Shown: positions 50,238 to 59,134 of the stretch, piece after piece
How the letters are laid out: each line of letters begins with the position of its first letter
Numbering within the stretch: position 1 is the first letter of the stretch
Assembly (NCBI RefSeq): GCF_023821985.2
Contig: NZ_CP098805.1
Span: 4,522,501 to 4,586,500 of the forward strand
DNA length: 64,000 bases
Source of the DNA: Dyadobacter chenhuakuii
Lineage (GTDB): Bacteria; Bacteroidota; Bacteroidia; Cytophagales; Spirosomataceae
Reading direction: 5' to 3'
Translations under genes and position numbers: made by a program
The notes under the pieces: generated by a model
What the model saw: the letters and a program-made list of their open reading frames with translations, nothing else
The model's database searches: none
What the model was told of the DNA's origin: nothing

Positions 50238-53111
50238 TTACCGGATGATCATTACCGATCCCCGCTTCACATTAGGGGCGCGCTCGGGATAGTAAAGCGC
50301 CTCGTAGGAGATCACATAAGGATAGGCGCCTGGCTGCACTTTTTGGCCTTTATACGTTCCATCCCAACGGTCTTCAATGTTGGTAGAAGCATAAATTACT
50401 TCACCCCAGCGGTTATATATGCGAATGGAGAAATTGGTATAATAAGCCCCAAAAATTTCCAGGATCTCATTATGCCCTTCGCCGTCTGGCGTAAATGCAT
50501 CCGGAATGAAGAACCGAGGCTCGCAGCGATCCACAACTTCGGTCGATTGACTTGCTACACAACCCTCTTTATTGACGGCGATCACCGTGTAAGTCCCTTC
50601 TGCGCCCACAGTCACCGTCCGCGTGGTGTCGCCGGAATGCGGCCATTCATAGGATTGGACGCCTTGTCCGTTTGCATCCAGAATAACAGACTGTCCATCC
50701 GGAATGCATATCGCGTATTCAGGTAAGAGATTCAAAATCGGTGAAGGACGCTCGCCAACCTGAATGGTGTCTGAGTTATAGCAATCATTGCGGTCTTTTA
50801 CGATCACAAAATAAGAACCTGGCTGAGCCACTGTAATGTCCCTGGTGTCTTCGCCGGTGCTCCAGTTGAACTCAATCCATCTTTCGCTTGGCACGGTTAG
50901 GACAATGGAACTGTCGCGGCATAATGTTGTGTCTGGCCCGATGCTCACAGCCGGCGGGCGGCGCAAGGTGATTTCAATGGTGTCGGCAGAGAAACATTCG
51001 CCTTGCGGACCATTGAATGCAACGGCAATGTAACGGCCTGTCGCAGTTGCATTATAAGTTTTTCCACGTCCTACAACCCTTCCGCGGTTGATCCAGGCAT
51101 AAACCTCAGCCTGAACGCCCATATCCAAAGGAACAAATGCACCGCAAGTATCTTTATCAGCACCCAGATTAATCGGTGGAGGCGTTTCGAAAATCACGAC
51201 TTCCTGAACAATTGTTGTGTCTTTACATTTATTGGTCGCACGCATGCGGACCATGTATGTGCCTGGCTTTGTATAGGTGTAAGTTGCTTTTTGTTCTTTC
51301 GAAGGTGCTGTAAAGCTGCCGTCTCCAAGGAAATCCCACTGATAAGTGTCTTCGATCGGATCGCAAATAGGGCTGGCCTCGAACGTTGTGGGCTCATTCG
51401 TACAAAAACCATTTGCCTCAAAACCGGGACCTGATGATTCCTGCGTGAAATCCTGCACCATATTCGGCAAACCTAACTGACTTTTTTTGCCGCCTAAACT
51501 CACGCCATCGCGCTCATATTCCACCCCAGTAAGCGAGTTCCCCTCGGGTTCACCAATAACCGCCAGATATTCACTGCCTTCAATCGCCATGTAAATCCTG
51601 CCATCGGGACCAAATTGCAATGCGCCGAACTTTCGGTTGGCAGAGCTATCAATGGTTATGGCAGTTTCTGTCAGCAAACTGTCGGGCAATGTGAGATCGT
51701 ATTGTTTTAAATAAGAACTGGTGCCGTTTTCACCCGAAAATGAAATGTACATTTTCTCCCCGCTGGGCGAAAATTCGATCCCATAAGCTGTGGGCGGCGC
51801 GGCTCCCAGATCCACCGTTTTATCATAGGTTAATGTGCCTGTTGAATCATTGAAACTGAACAATTCAACATAATTTTTTGGTGGGCCTGGAATGATCACC
51901 GCCAGTCGGCGCTGTCCGGTGGCACTGTCTGGGGAAGAAAATTTCATATAACCTTCGGCTTTTCCGAGGCTGTCATGCTTCATGCCTAACTCAGGCGCGC
52001 TGCTTTCTACCAATCCGCCGGTTGTGGCGTGGAAAATGCGGAACTTATTCGTGCCGTAATCGTGGGAAATAACCCAGTAAGTGCTGTCGCGGTCATTACG
52101 GGCCGACACTATACGTTCGGTCGTAGGCTCCTGCAATAATGTATTGGTTTCAATAATCGCGCCCAGGCCATTGTTCCGGCGCATATCCACAACGCTTTTC
52201 GTAAGCAGCTTTTCGCCATTGATATCGGAAGTTGTAAATACATTGAACAAATATTCACAACCTTTACAAGTAGGCTGCGGCACAATGAGGACGGATTGGG
52301 TGGAATTCGGGCTTCCTTTCAGCGGCGGACAATTGGGCTGTTCGAAACAGGGCATCGGGTCGCCATTCTTGTTCCAGACCGTTATTCCGTCAGAATAAAA
52401 GAGTAACTGGCCTTTGGAATTGGCTATGGATGAGGTTCCTTCGGGTGTATTGAGCTTTCCATCGGTGATCGGGGTGGGTGGGTTATTGGAAAAATCAAGG
52501 CCTGCATTTCCACCAAAAAACCATTTTGCACCTTCCTGGTTGGACGGCTCCATACAGATCTTGACATTGATCCGATCCTGAATTTTACAACCATTGGGCA
52601 AGATCACTTCCACCGAGTAACAGCCTGAACTATCGACATTTAAAGTTTGCGTCGTGTCGCCTTTGGGATACCAGACATATCGGGCGCCATCGGGCGCGCC
52701 GTTGGGATAAGGATCCAGGATTAATGTATCGCCCGGACAAATCGTTGTATCTGTTTTCCATTGCTGAAAAGCAGGCGGCAATTCACCGATCTGTACGACT
52801 TTTGAAACCGTTTGCTGCGCGCCGCCTCTCAATGTTCTTAACAATGTAACTGTGTAAGAGCCAGGGGCTAAGTAGGAATGTTGCGCAATGCGACGGGTGT
52901 CTGTTGCGCCGCCTTCGCCAAAAGTCCATTGCCACGCAATGGCCGTGCGGAGCGTATCACTGAATGTAGTCGAGTCGGCTTCGCAATCGGGATTCTGCAT
53001 GCATTGCCCTTGAACCACAAAATCTTGTGCGTTAGCACACACTGTGGTCAGCAGGAGCAGAAAGAATGTTAAATAAAATATTTGTTGGTACTTATTATAA
53101 AATCGCCCCAT
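50238..53111 (-). CDS. Large secreted protein with PKD domains and gliding-type (type B) C-terminal sorting domain
   Basis: A 957-residue exported protein. The signal peptide ends in TVCANAQ (about 29). A PKD domain follows (TAIAWQWTFGEGGATDTRRI, about 50-70), then an Ig-like segment, a beta-propeller-like region (about 195-560, with WVISHDYGTNKFRIFHATTG), a second PKD domain (DTYQWDFLGDGSFTAPSKEQ), two further Ig-like repeats with SYFVIVKDRN and TYTVIAVNKE, and the C-terminal module from FIPDAFTPDGEGHNE to KRGSVMIIR. The SIRIYNRWGEVIYAS strand is the hallmark of the type IX 'gliding motility-associated' CTD. It is divergent from a PorP/SprF gene, the usual partner. Confidence 0.9.
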   Translation of the reverse strand: MGRFYNKYQQIFYLTFFLLLLTTVCANAQDFVVQGQCMQNPDCEADSTTFSDTLRTAIAWQWTFGEGGATDTRRIAQHSYLAPGSYTVTLLRTLRGGAQQTVSKVVQIGELPPAFQQWKTDTTICPGDTLILDPYPNGAPDGARYVWYPKGDTTQTLNVDSSGCYSVEVILPNGCKIQDRINVKICMEPSNQEGAKWFFGGNAGLDFSNNPPTPITDGKLNTPEGTSSIANSKGQLLFYSDGITVWNKNGDPMPCFEQPNCPPLKGSPNSTQSVLIVPQPTCKGCEYLFNVFTTSDINGEKLLTKSVVDMRRNNGLGAIIETNTLLQEPTTERIVSARNDRDSTYWVISHDYGTNKFRIFHATTGGLVESSAPELGMKHDSLGKAEGYMKFSSPDSATGQRRLAVIIPGPPKNYVELFSFNDSTGTLTYDKTVDLGAAPPTAYGIEFSPSGEKMYISFSGENGTSSYLKQYDLTLPDSLLTETAITIDSSANRKFGALQFGPDGRIYMAIEGSEYLAVIGEPEGNSLTGVEYERDGVSLGGKKSQLGLPNMVQDFTQESSGPGFEANGFCTNEPTTFEASPICDPIEDTYQWDFLGDGSFTAPSKEQKATYTYTKPGTYMVRMRATNKCKDTTIVQEVVIFETPPPINLGADKDTCGAFVPLDMGVQAEVYAWINRGRVVGRGKTYNATATGRYIAVAFNGPQGECFSADTIEITLRRPPAVSIGPDTTLCRDSSIVLTVPSERWIEFNWSTGEDTRDITVAQPGSYFVIVKDRNDCYNSDTIQVGERPSPILNLLPEYAICIPDGQSVILDANGQGVQSYEWPHSGDTTRTVTVGAEGTYTVIAVNKEGCVASQSTEVVDRCEPRFFIPDAFTPDGEGHNEILEIFGAYYTNFSIRIYNRWGEVIYASTNIEDRWDGTYKGQKVQPGAYPYVISYEALYYPERAPNVKRGSVMIIR

Positions 53112-53248
53112 GTTTCGTTACTAGTTCAAACACCCCACGCCACCACAATTAATATTCGGATTACCTGACACTACTAACGAAAATAAAATGTTAAAATTTT
53201 GTGCGGTAATGTCGTAAAAACCACTCTAATTTGAATATTAATACGCAA

Positions 53249-53277
53249 TTTGATGATATTTTGTGAATTTAATTTTG
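53249..53277 (+). promoter_or_regulatory. Candidate promoter of the PorP/SprF-type gene
   Basis: TTTG (53249-53252) and TAATTTTG (53270-53277), 17 bases apart, fit the Bacteroidota promoter pattern; the -7 box lies 58 bases before the ATG. Confidence 0.5.
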
Positions 53278-53335
53278 TATTTTTTTTGAGCCTGTTTTCC
53301 TCCCGCTTTTGAACTTGCGGCAATAAGAAATATTT

Positions 53336-54367
53336 ATGACAAAGCGTTTACTTCTCCTTTTTGTACTGACACTGCTTTGCCTGAAAGGTTGGAGCCAGGA
53401 CCCGCAGTTTTCTCAATTTTATGCCAATCCGTTATATCTGAACCCTGCTTTGGCGGGTGGTGCGCTCGCGCCGCGTGCGACGATCAATTACAGGAATCAA
53501 TGGCCTTCACTTTCAGCGAATTTCGTGACCACCTCCTTTGGTGCAGATGTTTTTCTGCCTAATTACAACAGCGGGTTGGGCGTTTTGGTAACGATGGACA
53601 GCCAGGGTTTGGGTAATTTAAAATCAACCGACATTGCGCTTCAATATTCCTATCAGATCCAGTTGAATGATGTTACTTCATTAAGATTAGGAATTCAGGG
53701 CGGGTTTGTTTCCCGGAAACTGGATTATTTCGGACTGACATTTGGTGATCAATATGATAATGGCGGACTTACGGGCCGCCCTTCGGATGATCCCTTCGCA
53801 TTAGGCGGTCCTAATGTAAATTACGCTGATTTTGGGTCTGGGTTAATGTTGTATTCAGATTGGTATTGGGCGGGGATTTCGGCGCATCATTTGAACCGTC
53901 CTAACCAGGCATTTTCTTCACTAACCGAAGCCAGGTTACCTATGAAAACCAGTTTCCAGGCCGGGTTAAGAATTCCTTTTGCTGGTTATACATTCCTTGG
54001 GGATGAAATTGATAAGGAAAAAACGATTTCGCCTGCCATTATGTACAAAAAGCAAGGCAAATATGATCAGTTTGACGCAGGACTTTACGCAACCATTGAG
54101 CCGTTGGTTTTGGGGGTTTGGTATCGGGGAATACCTTTCAAAAAATACGAGCAGAACATCAATAACCACGAATCGCTGGTGTTTTTGGCGGGTTACAGAC
54201 AGGACAAGTTTTCAATCGGTTATAGCTACGACTTAACCATTTCTACATTAGGCGCCAGCAGTGGTGGTGCGCATGAGATTTCGCTTTCCTATGTGTTTGA
54301 TCCTATTGAGTCTAAACCCAGAAGGAGTAAGAGCAGCAAACGGCAGCTTTCTTGTCCGAAGTTCTAA
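53336..54367 (+). CDS. PorP/SprF-family type IX secretion membrane protein
   Basis: A 343-residue outer-membrane barrel protein. The signal peptide ends in LKGWSQ, followed at once by the family signature DPQFSQFYANPLYLNPALAG (residues 22-41). Later marks are NYRNQWPSL, GLGVLVTMDSQGLGNL and the C-terminal strand SIGYSYDLTISTLGASSGGA with HEISLSY. SprF is needed for secretion of the type B CTD adhesin SprB in flavobacteria; this copy very likely handles the divergent 957-residue protein. A basic tail (KPRRSKSSKRQ) ends the protein. Confidence 0.93.
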   Translation: MTKRLLLLFVLTLLCLKGWSQDPQFSQFYANPLYLNPALAGGALAPRATINYRNQWPSLSANFVTTSFGADVFLPNYNSGLGVLVTMDSQGLGNLKSTDIALQYSYQIQLNDVTSLRLGIQGGFVSRKLDYFGLTFGDQYDNGGLTGRPSDDPFALGGPNVNYADFGSGLMLYSDWYWAGISAHHLNRPNQAFSSLTEARLPMKTSFQAGLRIPFAGYTFLGDEIDKEKTISPAIMYKKQGKYDQFDAGLYATIEPLVLGVWYRGIPFKKYEQNINNHESLVFLAGYRQDKFSIGYSYDLTISTLGASSGGAHEISLSYVFDPIESKPRRSKSSKRQLSCPKF

Positions 54368-54466
54368 AATAGGTTGTTGGTAAATTATTTTCGTGGCGTA
54401 TAGCGGTAGAAAGCATTTAAGTAGACTTTTTCCTACAATGATCCACCTATTACCTTTACCAAAACG

Positions 54467-55258
54467 ATGATAAGTTACTTGAAGAGCGGTCTTTTTACCG
54501 CAGTATTTTTGTTCGCAGCCGTATTAAGCATTGCAGCTGCTCCTCCCAAAAGAGAATTTTACGAGATCAGAATTTATCAACTCAAAAACGCTGAACAAGG
54601 AACGCGTGTTGAAAATTATCTCAAAGACGCTTACATTCCTGCCATGCACCGCGCCGGCATCAAAAATGTAGGAGTTTTCAAGCCCGTTGCTTCTGATACA
54701 GCTGCCGCTGGGAAACTAATCTACGTTTTCACGCCATTGAAATCGCTGGAACAATTGCTTGAACTGCCTAAAACGCTTGCAAAAGATGCAGCCTACGCGT
54801 CGGCCGGAAAGGATTACATTGATGCTGAGTATAAAAATGCACCTTACGCTCGTTACGAAACAATTTTGCTTCAAGCATTTACAGGAATGCCCATGCACAA
54901 AAAACCAGGATTAACCGGCCCAAAAGCAGACCGTGTTTATGAACTGCGCAGCTACGAAGGTCACACAGAAAAAATTTATCAGAACAAAGTAAAAATGTTC
55001 AATGACGGCGGCGAAGTCCCTCTTTTTGAGCGACTTGGTTTTAATGCGGTTTTCTACGCAGAAGTTATTGCCGGAAGTCACCAGCCGAATTTGATGTACA
55101 TGACCACATTCGACAACAAAGCTTCCCGTGACGAACATTGGAAAGCATTTGGATCTGATGCGGAGTGGAATAAGCTAAAAGTAAATCCTGAGTATCAAAA
55201 CAACGTTTCGAAGAACACAAGCTTTTTCCTGACGCCAACGGATTACTCTGACATTTAA
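54467..55258 (+). CDS. NIPSNAP-family exported protein
   Basis: A 263-residue protein with a signal peptide (SYLKSGLFTAVFLFAAVLSI, cleavage near AAAPP) and two dimeric alpha/beta-barrel NIPSNAP units: FYEIRIYQLKNAEQGTRVEN (about 31-50) and VYELRSYEGHTEKIYQNKVK (about 160-179), the latter the best match. The family is widespread but its biochemical role is not established in bacteria. The MDR gene starts 12 bases later, so the two may be co-transcribed. Confidence 0.87.
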   Translation: MISYLKSGLFTAVFLFAAVLSIAAAPPKREFYEIRIYQLKNAEQGTRVENYLKDAYIPAMHRAGIKNVGVFKPVASDTAAAGKLIYVFTPLKSLEQLLELPKTLAKDAAYASAGKDYIDAEYKNAPYARYETILLQAFTGMPMHKKPGLTGPKADRVYELRSYEGHTEKIYQNKVKMFNDGGEVPLFERLGFNAVFYAEVIAGSHQPNLMYMTTFDNKASRDEHWKAFGSDAEWNKLKVNPEYQNNVSKNTSFFLTPTDYSDI

Positions 55259-55270
55259 AACCTCGAATGA

Positions 55271-56281
55271 ATGAAAGCTGCTGTCATTAAAAATCTTCAC
55301 GAGCCTTTGGTTATAGAAGAGGTTGAAAAACCACAGGCCGGTTCGGGCGAGGTGATAGTTCAATTAAAAGCAGCTTCATTAAATCACCGCGACGTCTGGA
55401 TCCAAAAAGGACTTTATCCTAAAATCACGACGCCCATCATCCCCGGTTCCGATGGCGCTGGCATTGTAAGTGAAGTGGGAGAAGGGGTTGATCCGGCATG
55501 GATCGGTAAGGAAGTGCTTATTAATCCATCGCATAATTGGGGTGATAATCCGGCTTTTTACGGAGCGGATCATAAAATATTAGGTTTGCCGGATAACGGG
55601 ACTTTTGCTGAATTTGTCAAAGTAGAAGCCCGTTATCTGTTCAAAAAGCCAGCTTATCTTTCTTTTGAGCAAGCCGCAACATTGCCGCTTGGCGCATTGA
55701 CGGCGTGGCGTGCGCTGCATACACGTGCGAATTTTCAGTCGGGCGATAAAGTTTTAGTGACGGGTGCGGGCGGAGGCGTTGCACTTTTTGTCATTCAGTT
55801 CGCCATTGCGGCAGGAGCGGAAGTTTGGGTTACTTCCGGTTCAGATCAAAAAATTCAAAAAGCGATTGAATTGGGTGCCAAAGGCGGGATTAATTATAAA
55901 AATCCAACCTGGTTCAGAGATCTGTTAGTGAAAGCAAGAGGTCCGAAGCTGGGCTATTTCAATGTTATTATTGACAGCGCAGGCGGTGCCGGATTTGCGA
56001 AATTAATTGACATTGCCGCTCCCGGCGCCAGAATCTGCTTCTATGGCGGCGGAACCGGCAACATTACCGACATTGTTCCGGCCAAAGTTTTTTTCAAACA
56101 ACTCAACATTCTTGGCACAACTATCGGAACCGAATCCGAATTCAATGACATGATCCGGTTTGTGGAAGAAAAAGAGATTATCCCTATCATTGACACCGTC
56201 TTCCCATTAGACCAAGCCGAAAAGGCATTACGCTTGATGGATTCCGGTCAGCAGTTTGGGAAAATTGTCTTAAAAATCTAG
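55271..56281 (+). CDS. Zinc-independent quinone oxidoreductase-like MDR protein
   Basis: A 336-residue medium-chain dehydrogenase/reductase. The N-terminal catalytic fold has LNHRDVWIQKGLYP and IPGSDGAGIVSEVGEGVDP; the position of the zinc-binding GHE is GSD, and the four structural Cys are absent, so it is probably zinc independent as in NADPH:quinone reductases. The Rossmann motif VTGAGGGVALFVIQFA lies near 158-173. It reduces a quinone, enone or similar substrate with NADPH in relatives; the real substrate is unknown. It ends 3 bases from the convergent murQ stop. Confidence 0.87.
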   Translation: MKAAVIKNLHEPLVIEEVEKPQAGSGEVIVQLKAASLNHRDVWIQKGLYPKITTPIIPGSDGAGIVSEVGEGVDPAWIGKEVLINPSHNWGDNPAFYGADHKILGLPDNGTFAEFVKVEARYLFKKPAYLSFEQAATLPLGALTAWRALHTRANFQSGDKVLVTGAGGGVALFVIQFAIAAGAEVWVTSGSDQKIQKAIELGAKGGINYKNPTWFRDLLVKARGPKLGYFNVIIDSAGGAGFAKLIDIAAPGARICFYGGGTGNITDIVPAKVFFKQLNILGTTIGTESEFNDMIRFVEEKEIIPIIDTVFPLDQAEKALRLMDSGQQFGKIVLKI

Positions 56282-56284
56282 CAT

Positions 56285-57088
56285 TTATTTTTGCACAGAT
56301 TCAATCGCCCCGCGAACACTTCCGTATTGATTCAACAACTTCTCAGCTTCTGCGGCATCGACATTCAACTCGTCAATGATCATTTGCTGCGCGCGATTCA
56401 CCAGTTTTTCATTGGTAAGCTGCATATCGATCATTTTATTGCCTTTCACTTTGCCTAAGCGGATCATTACAGCCGTTGAGATCATGTTTAAAACCAATTT
56501 CTGAGCGGTCCCAGATTTCATACGCGTGCTTCCCGTCAAAAATTCAGGGCCTACAACCACTTCCACCGGAAATTCCGCTGCTTTGGCAACCTGTGAGCCA
56601 TCATTACAAACAACACAACCTGTCAGCAAACCCGCTTTTTGCGCTTCGTTCAATCCACCAATCACATAAGGCGTTCGTCCCGATGCAGCTATGCCTATTA
56701 ATGTGTCATTTTCATTCAATTGATAAGGTGCCAGATCCAGCCATGCCTGGTTCCAGTCATCTTCGGCATTTTCAACCGCTTTACGGATTGCCTTATCGCC
56801 TCCCGCAATGATTCCCACCACCAGATCAAACGGAACGCCGAATGTAGGTGGGCATTCCGACGCATCTACAACGCCTAAACGGCCGCTTGTGCCTGCGCCA
56901 ATGTAAAATAACCGTCCGCCCCGCTGCATGCGCGGCACAATTTGCGACACCAGCGCTTCAATTTGCGGGATGGCTTTTTCAACTGCATTCGGGACCGTTT
57001 TATCTTCCTTGTTAATAGAAAACAAAATATCCTGAACGCTCATTTTTTCCAGATCCTGGTATTTGGACGACGATTCGGTGGTTAGCAT
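56285..57088 (-). CDS. murQ: N-acetylmuramic acid 6-phosphate etherase
   Basis: A 267-residue SIS-domain lyase that splits MurNAc-6-phosphate into GlcNAc-6-phosphate and D-lactate during cell-wall recycling. RLFYIGAGTSGRLGVVDASE near residues 61-80, ECPPTFG, GIAASGRTPYVIGGL near 132-146, and VVVGPEFLTGSTRMKSGTAQ near 175-194 are the family signature, with the catalytic Glu in DASECPP. The C-terminal helix VRGAIESVQK is short as usual. The ATG at 57088 is the family start; the frame extends to 57136. It is divergent from the ilv operon. Confidence 0.95.
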   Translation of the reverse strand: MLTTESSSKYQDLEKMSVQDILFSINKEDKTVPNAVEKAIPQIEALVSQIVPRMQRGGRLFYIGAGTSGRLGVVDASECPPTFGVPFDLVVGIIAGGDKAIRKAVENAEDDWNQAWLDLAPYQLNENDTLIGIAASGRTPYVIGGLNEAQKAGLLTGCVVCNDGSQVAKAAEFPVEVVVGPEFLTGSTRMKSGTAQKLVLNMISTAVMIRLGKVKGNKMIDMQLTNEKLVNRAQQMIIDELNVDAAEAEKLLNQYGSVRGAIESVQK

Positions 57089-57196
57089 AGTTATGGATTT
57101 TGCGATGGTCAAAATTAAATATTTTCCTGAAACCATCCTTGACCAAACATTAATTTGGTATTTATCTCAGAATATCTTCAAAAAATCGTGCGAATG

Positions 57197-57228
57197 TTTG
57201 GAAAATAGAAAGATACCCTTCTAATTTG
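57197..57228 (+). promoter_or_regulatory. Candidate promoter of the ilv operon
   Basis: TTTG at 57197-57200 and TAATTTG at 57222-57228, 21 bases apart, approximate the Bacteroidota promoter (the -7 box lacks one base of TAnnTTTG). A 14-bp perfect palindrome AGCGAAATTTCGCT (57247-57260) lies just after, near the expected transcript start, and could be an operator. Confidence 0.4.
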
Positions 57229-57234
57229 TATCAC

Positions 57235-57391
57235 AAATAAAAAATCAGCGAAATTTCGCTAGACCTGATAGTTACGCTAATGAAAATCATTTTAATCGTC
57301 CCAGTTCTATTTCTAGTCACGCGTTAGCGTGAGTGAGGACGATTTGCATAAAACCTGGCACCTCACTCACCGCACTGAATGAGGTGTTTTT
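57235..57391 (+). promoter_or_regulatory. ilv leader: ribosome-mediated transcription attenuator
   Basis: Between the probable transcript start and ilvD the RNA has four segments. Segment 1 (57317-57322, TCACGC) can pair with the start of segment 2 (GCGTGA, 57327-57332). Segment 2 (57329-57338, GTGAGTGAGG) pairs perfectly over 10 bp with segment 3 (57361-57370). Segment 3 (57359-57368) alternatively pairs with segment 4 (57377-57386) over 9 of 10 bp to form a terminator followed by T5. A leader peptide rich in Ile, Leu and Val covers segment 1 and ends inside the first hairpin. Stalling on Ile/Leu/Val codons would free segment 2 and allow read-through into ilvD. Confidence 0.85.
57280..57327 (+). 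CDS. ilv operon leader peptide (15 residues)
   Basis: ATG at 57280 opens MKIILIVPVLFLVTR, ending with TAG at 57325-57327. Nine of 15 residues are Ile (3), Leu (3) or Val (3 or more), the end products of the operon. The last sense codons overlap RNA segment 1, and the stop codon abuts segment 2, the geometry needed for attenuation. No Shine-Dalgarno is visible, usual for this phylum. No independent function is expected beyond translation itself. Confidence 0.8.
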   Translation: MKIILIVPVLFLVTR

Positions 57392-57409
57392 ATTTACAAC
57401 ATATTCACC

Positions 57410-59095
57410 ATGGCAACAGAACTTAACAGATTTTCTAAAACCCTCACACAAGAAGTTACTAATCCAGCCGCACAGGCAATGCTTTACGGCATCGGGTTAA
57501 AAGAAGAAGATTTTGCAAAACCACAGATCGGGATTGCGAGCACAGGATATGAAGGAAATCCTTGTAATATGCACTTGAACGGACTTTCTGTGTATGTGAA
57601 ACAAGGCGTAACGGCCAATGAAATGGTGGGTTTGATCTTCAACACAATCGGCGTTTCTGATGGAATGACGAACGGAAATGACGGAATGCGTTACTCGCTG
57701 CCAAGTCGCGACATTATTGCGGATTCGATTGAAACAGTGGTTTCCGCACAGTGGTACGACGGCGTGATTGCGGTTGTGGGTTGTGATAAAAATATGCCGG
57801 GAGCCGTAATGGCGATGGCGCGTATCGATCGCCCTGCGATAATGGTTTATGGCGGAACAATCCGTTCAGGACATTATAAAGGACAAAAACTGGATATCGT
57901 TTCTGCATTTGAAGCGCTTGGAAAGAAGTTTGCCAACAACATTTCAGATGAAGATTTCAAAGGCGTTATTCAAAATTCAATTCCTGGTCAGGGCGCTTGC
58001 GGTGGCATGTACACGGCGAACACCATGGCGGCTTCGATTGAAGCGATGGGAATGAGCCTGCCATTCAGCAGTTCTTACCCGGCAACGCACGAAGGCAAGC
58101 AGGAAGAATGCAAGAAAATCGGCGCGGCGATGAAAAAGCTTTTGGAGCTGAACATTACACCAAAAGAAATCATCACCAAAAAGTCCCTTGAAAACGCATT
58201 AACCGTTGTTATGGCGCTCGGCGGTTCTACAAATGCAGCATTGCACTTCTTAGCCATCGCACGTTCAGCAGGACTTTGGCTAACATTGGATGACATTCAG
58301 GCAATTTCAGATCGCACACCATTTATCGCGGATTTGAAGCCTAGCGGTAAATATTATATGGAAGATATTTTGGAAATCGGTGGGGTTCCCGCGATCACAA
58401 AATATTTGTATTCCAAAGGTTTAATCCACGGAGATTGCATTACAGTAACGGGTAAAACAGTTGCGGAAAACCTTGCAGAAGCTCCTGATCTTAATTTTGA
58501 CACACAGAAAATGGTTTTTCCTTTGGAGCAAGCCATCAAATCAAGCGGTCACATTCAGATCATGTATGGTAACCTGACGCCAACGGGCGCGGTTGCGAAA
58601 ATTACGGGAAAGGAAGGGATGACTTTTGACGGCGAAGCAAAAGTTTGCGAGCACGAATCGGAGATCATTACCATGCTTTCAAAAGGAGAAATTAAAGAAG
58701 GACACGTGGTTGTAATCCGTAATGCTGGTCCAAAAGGCGGGCCAGGCATGTCGGAAATGTTGAAACCAACTTCTGCTGTAATGGGGGCAGGGCTAGGAGA
58801 CAAGATTGCATTGATTACTGACGGCCGTTTTTCAGGCGGAACGCACGGATTCGTAGTGGGTCACATTACACCCGAAGCATTCGACGGAGGCCCGATCGCC
58901 CTGGTAAAAGACGGCGACCGCATTTCCATCGACGCCAACACACGTCAGCTAACCTTGCACATTTCGGACGAAGAAATGGCAGCCCGCAAAGCGGCTTGGG
59001 TACAGCCCGCTCCGAAGTTTACAAAAGGAATGTTAGGAAGATACATCAGAACCGTAAAATCCGCCGCCGAAGGCTGCGTAACGGACGAAGCGTAA
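57410..59095 (+). CDS. ilvD: Dihydroxy-acid dehydratase
   Basis: A 561-residue Fe-S enzyme that dehydrates 2,3-dihydroxy-isovalerate and -methylvalerate, the third common step of Val/Ile synthesis. Cluster-binding cysteines lie in GVVGCDKNMPGA-type text (VVGCDKNMPGAVMA near 121-134) and GQGACGGMYTANTM near 194-207, with a further Cys in GYEGNPCNMH near 53. GGPGMSEML and DGRFSGGTHGFVVGH near the C-terminus match the family. First gene of the operon, 19 bases after the attenuator T-run, so expression is controlled by that leader. Confidence 0.96.
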   Translation: MATELNRFSKTLTQEVTNPAAQAMLYGIGLKEEDFAKPQIGIASTGYEGNPCNMHLNGLSVYVKQGVTANEMVGLIFNTIGVSDGMTNGNDGMRYSLPSRDIIADSIETVVSAQWYDGVIAVVGCDKNMPGAVMAMARIDRPAIMVYGGTIRSGHYKGQKLDIVSAFEALGKKFANNISDEDFKGVIQNSIPGQGACGGMYTANTMAASIEAMGMSLPFSSSYPATHEGKQEECKKIGAAMKKLLELNITPKEIITKKSLENALTVVMALGGSTNAALHFLAIARSAGLWLTLDDIQAISDRTPFIADLKPSGKYYMEDILEIGGVPAITKYLYSKGLIHGDCITVTGKTVAENLAEAPDLNFDTQKMVFPLEQAIKSSGHIQIMYGNLTPTGAVAKITGKEGMTFDGEAKVCEHESEIITMLSKGEIKEGHVVVIRNAGPKGGPGMSEMLKPTSAVMGAGLGDKIALITDGRFSGGTHGFVVGHITPEAFDGGPIALVKDGDRISIDANTRQLTLHISDEEMAARKAAWVQPAPKFTKGMLGRYIRTVKSAAEGCVTDEA

Positions 59096-59134
59096 TAAGC
59101 ATAAAATTCATCCGACTAAATAAATAGAGGAGTC

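Noticed and set aside
57359..57391. Simple terminator of an upstream plus-strand gene
   Set aside because: The gene upstream (murQ) is on the minus strand and no plus-strand gene precedes it; the perfect alternative pairing and the leader peptide make it an attenuator.
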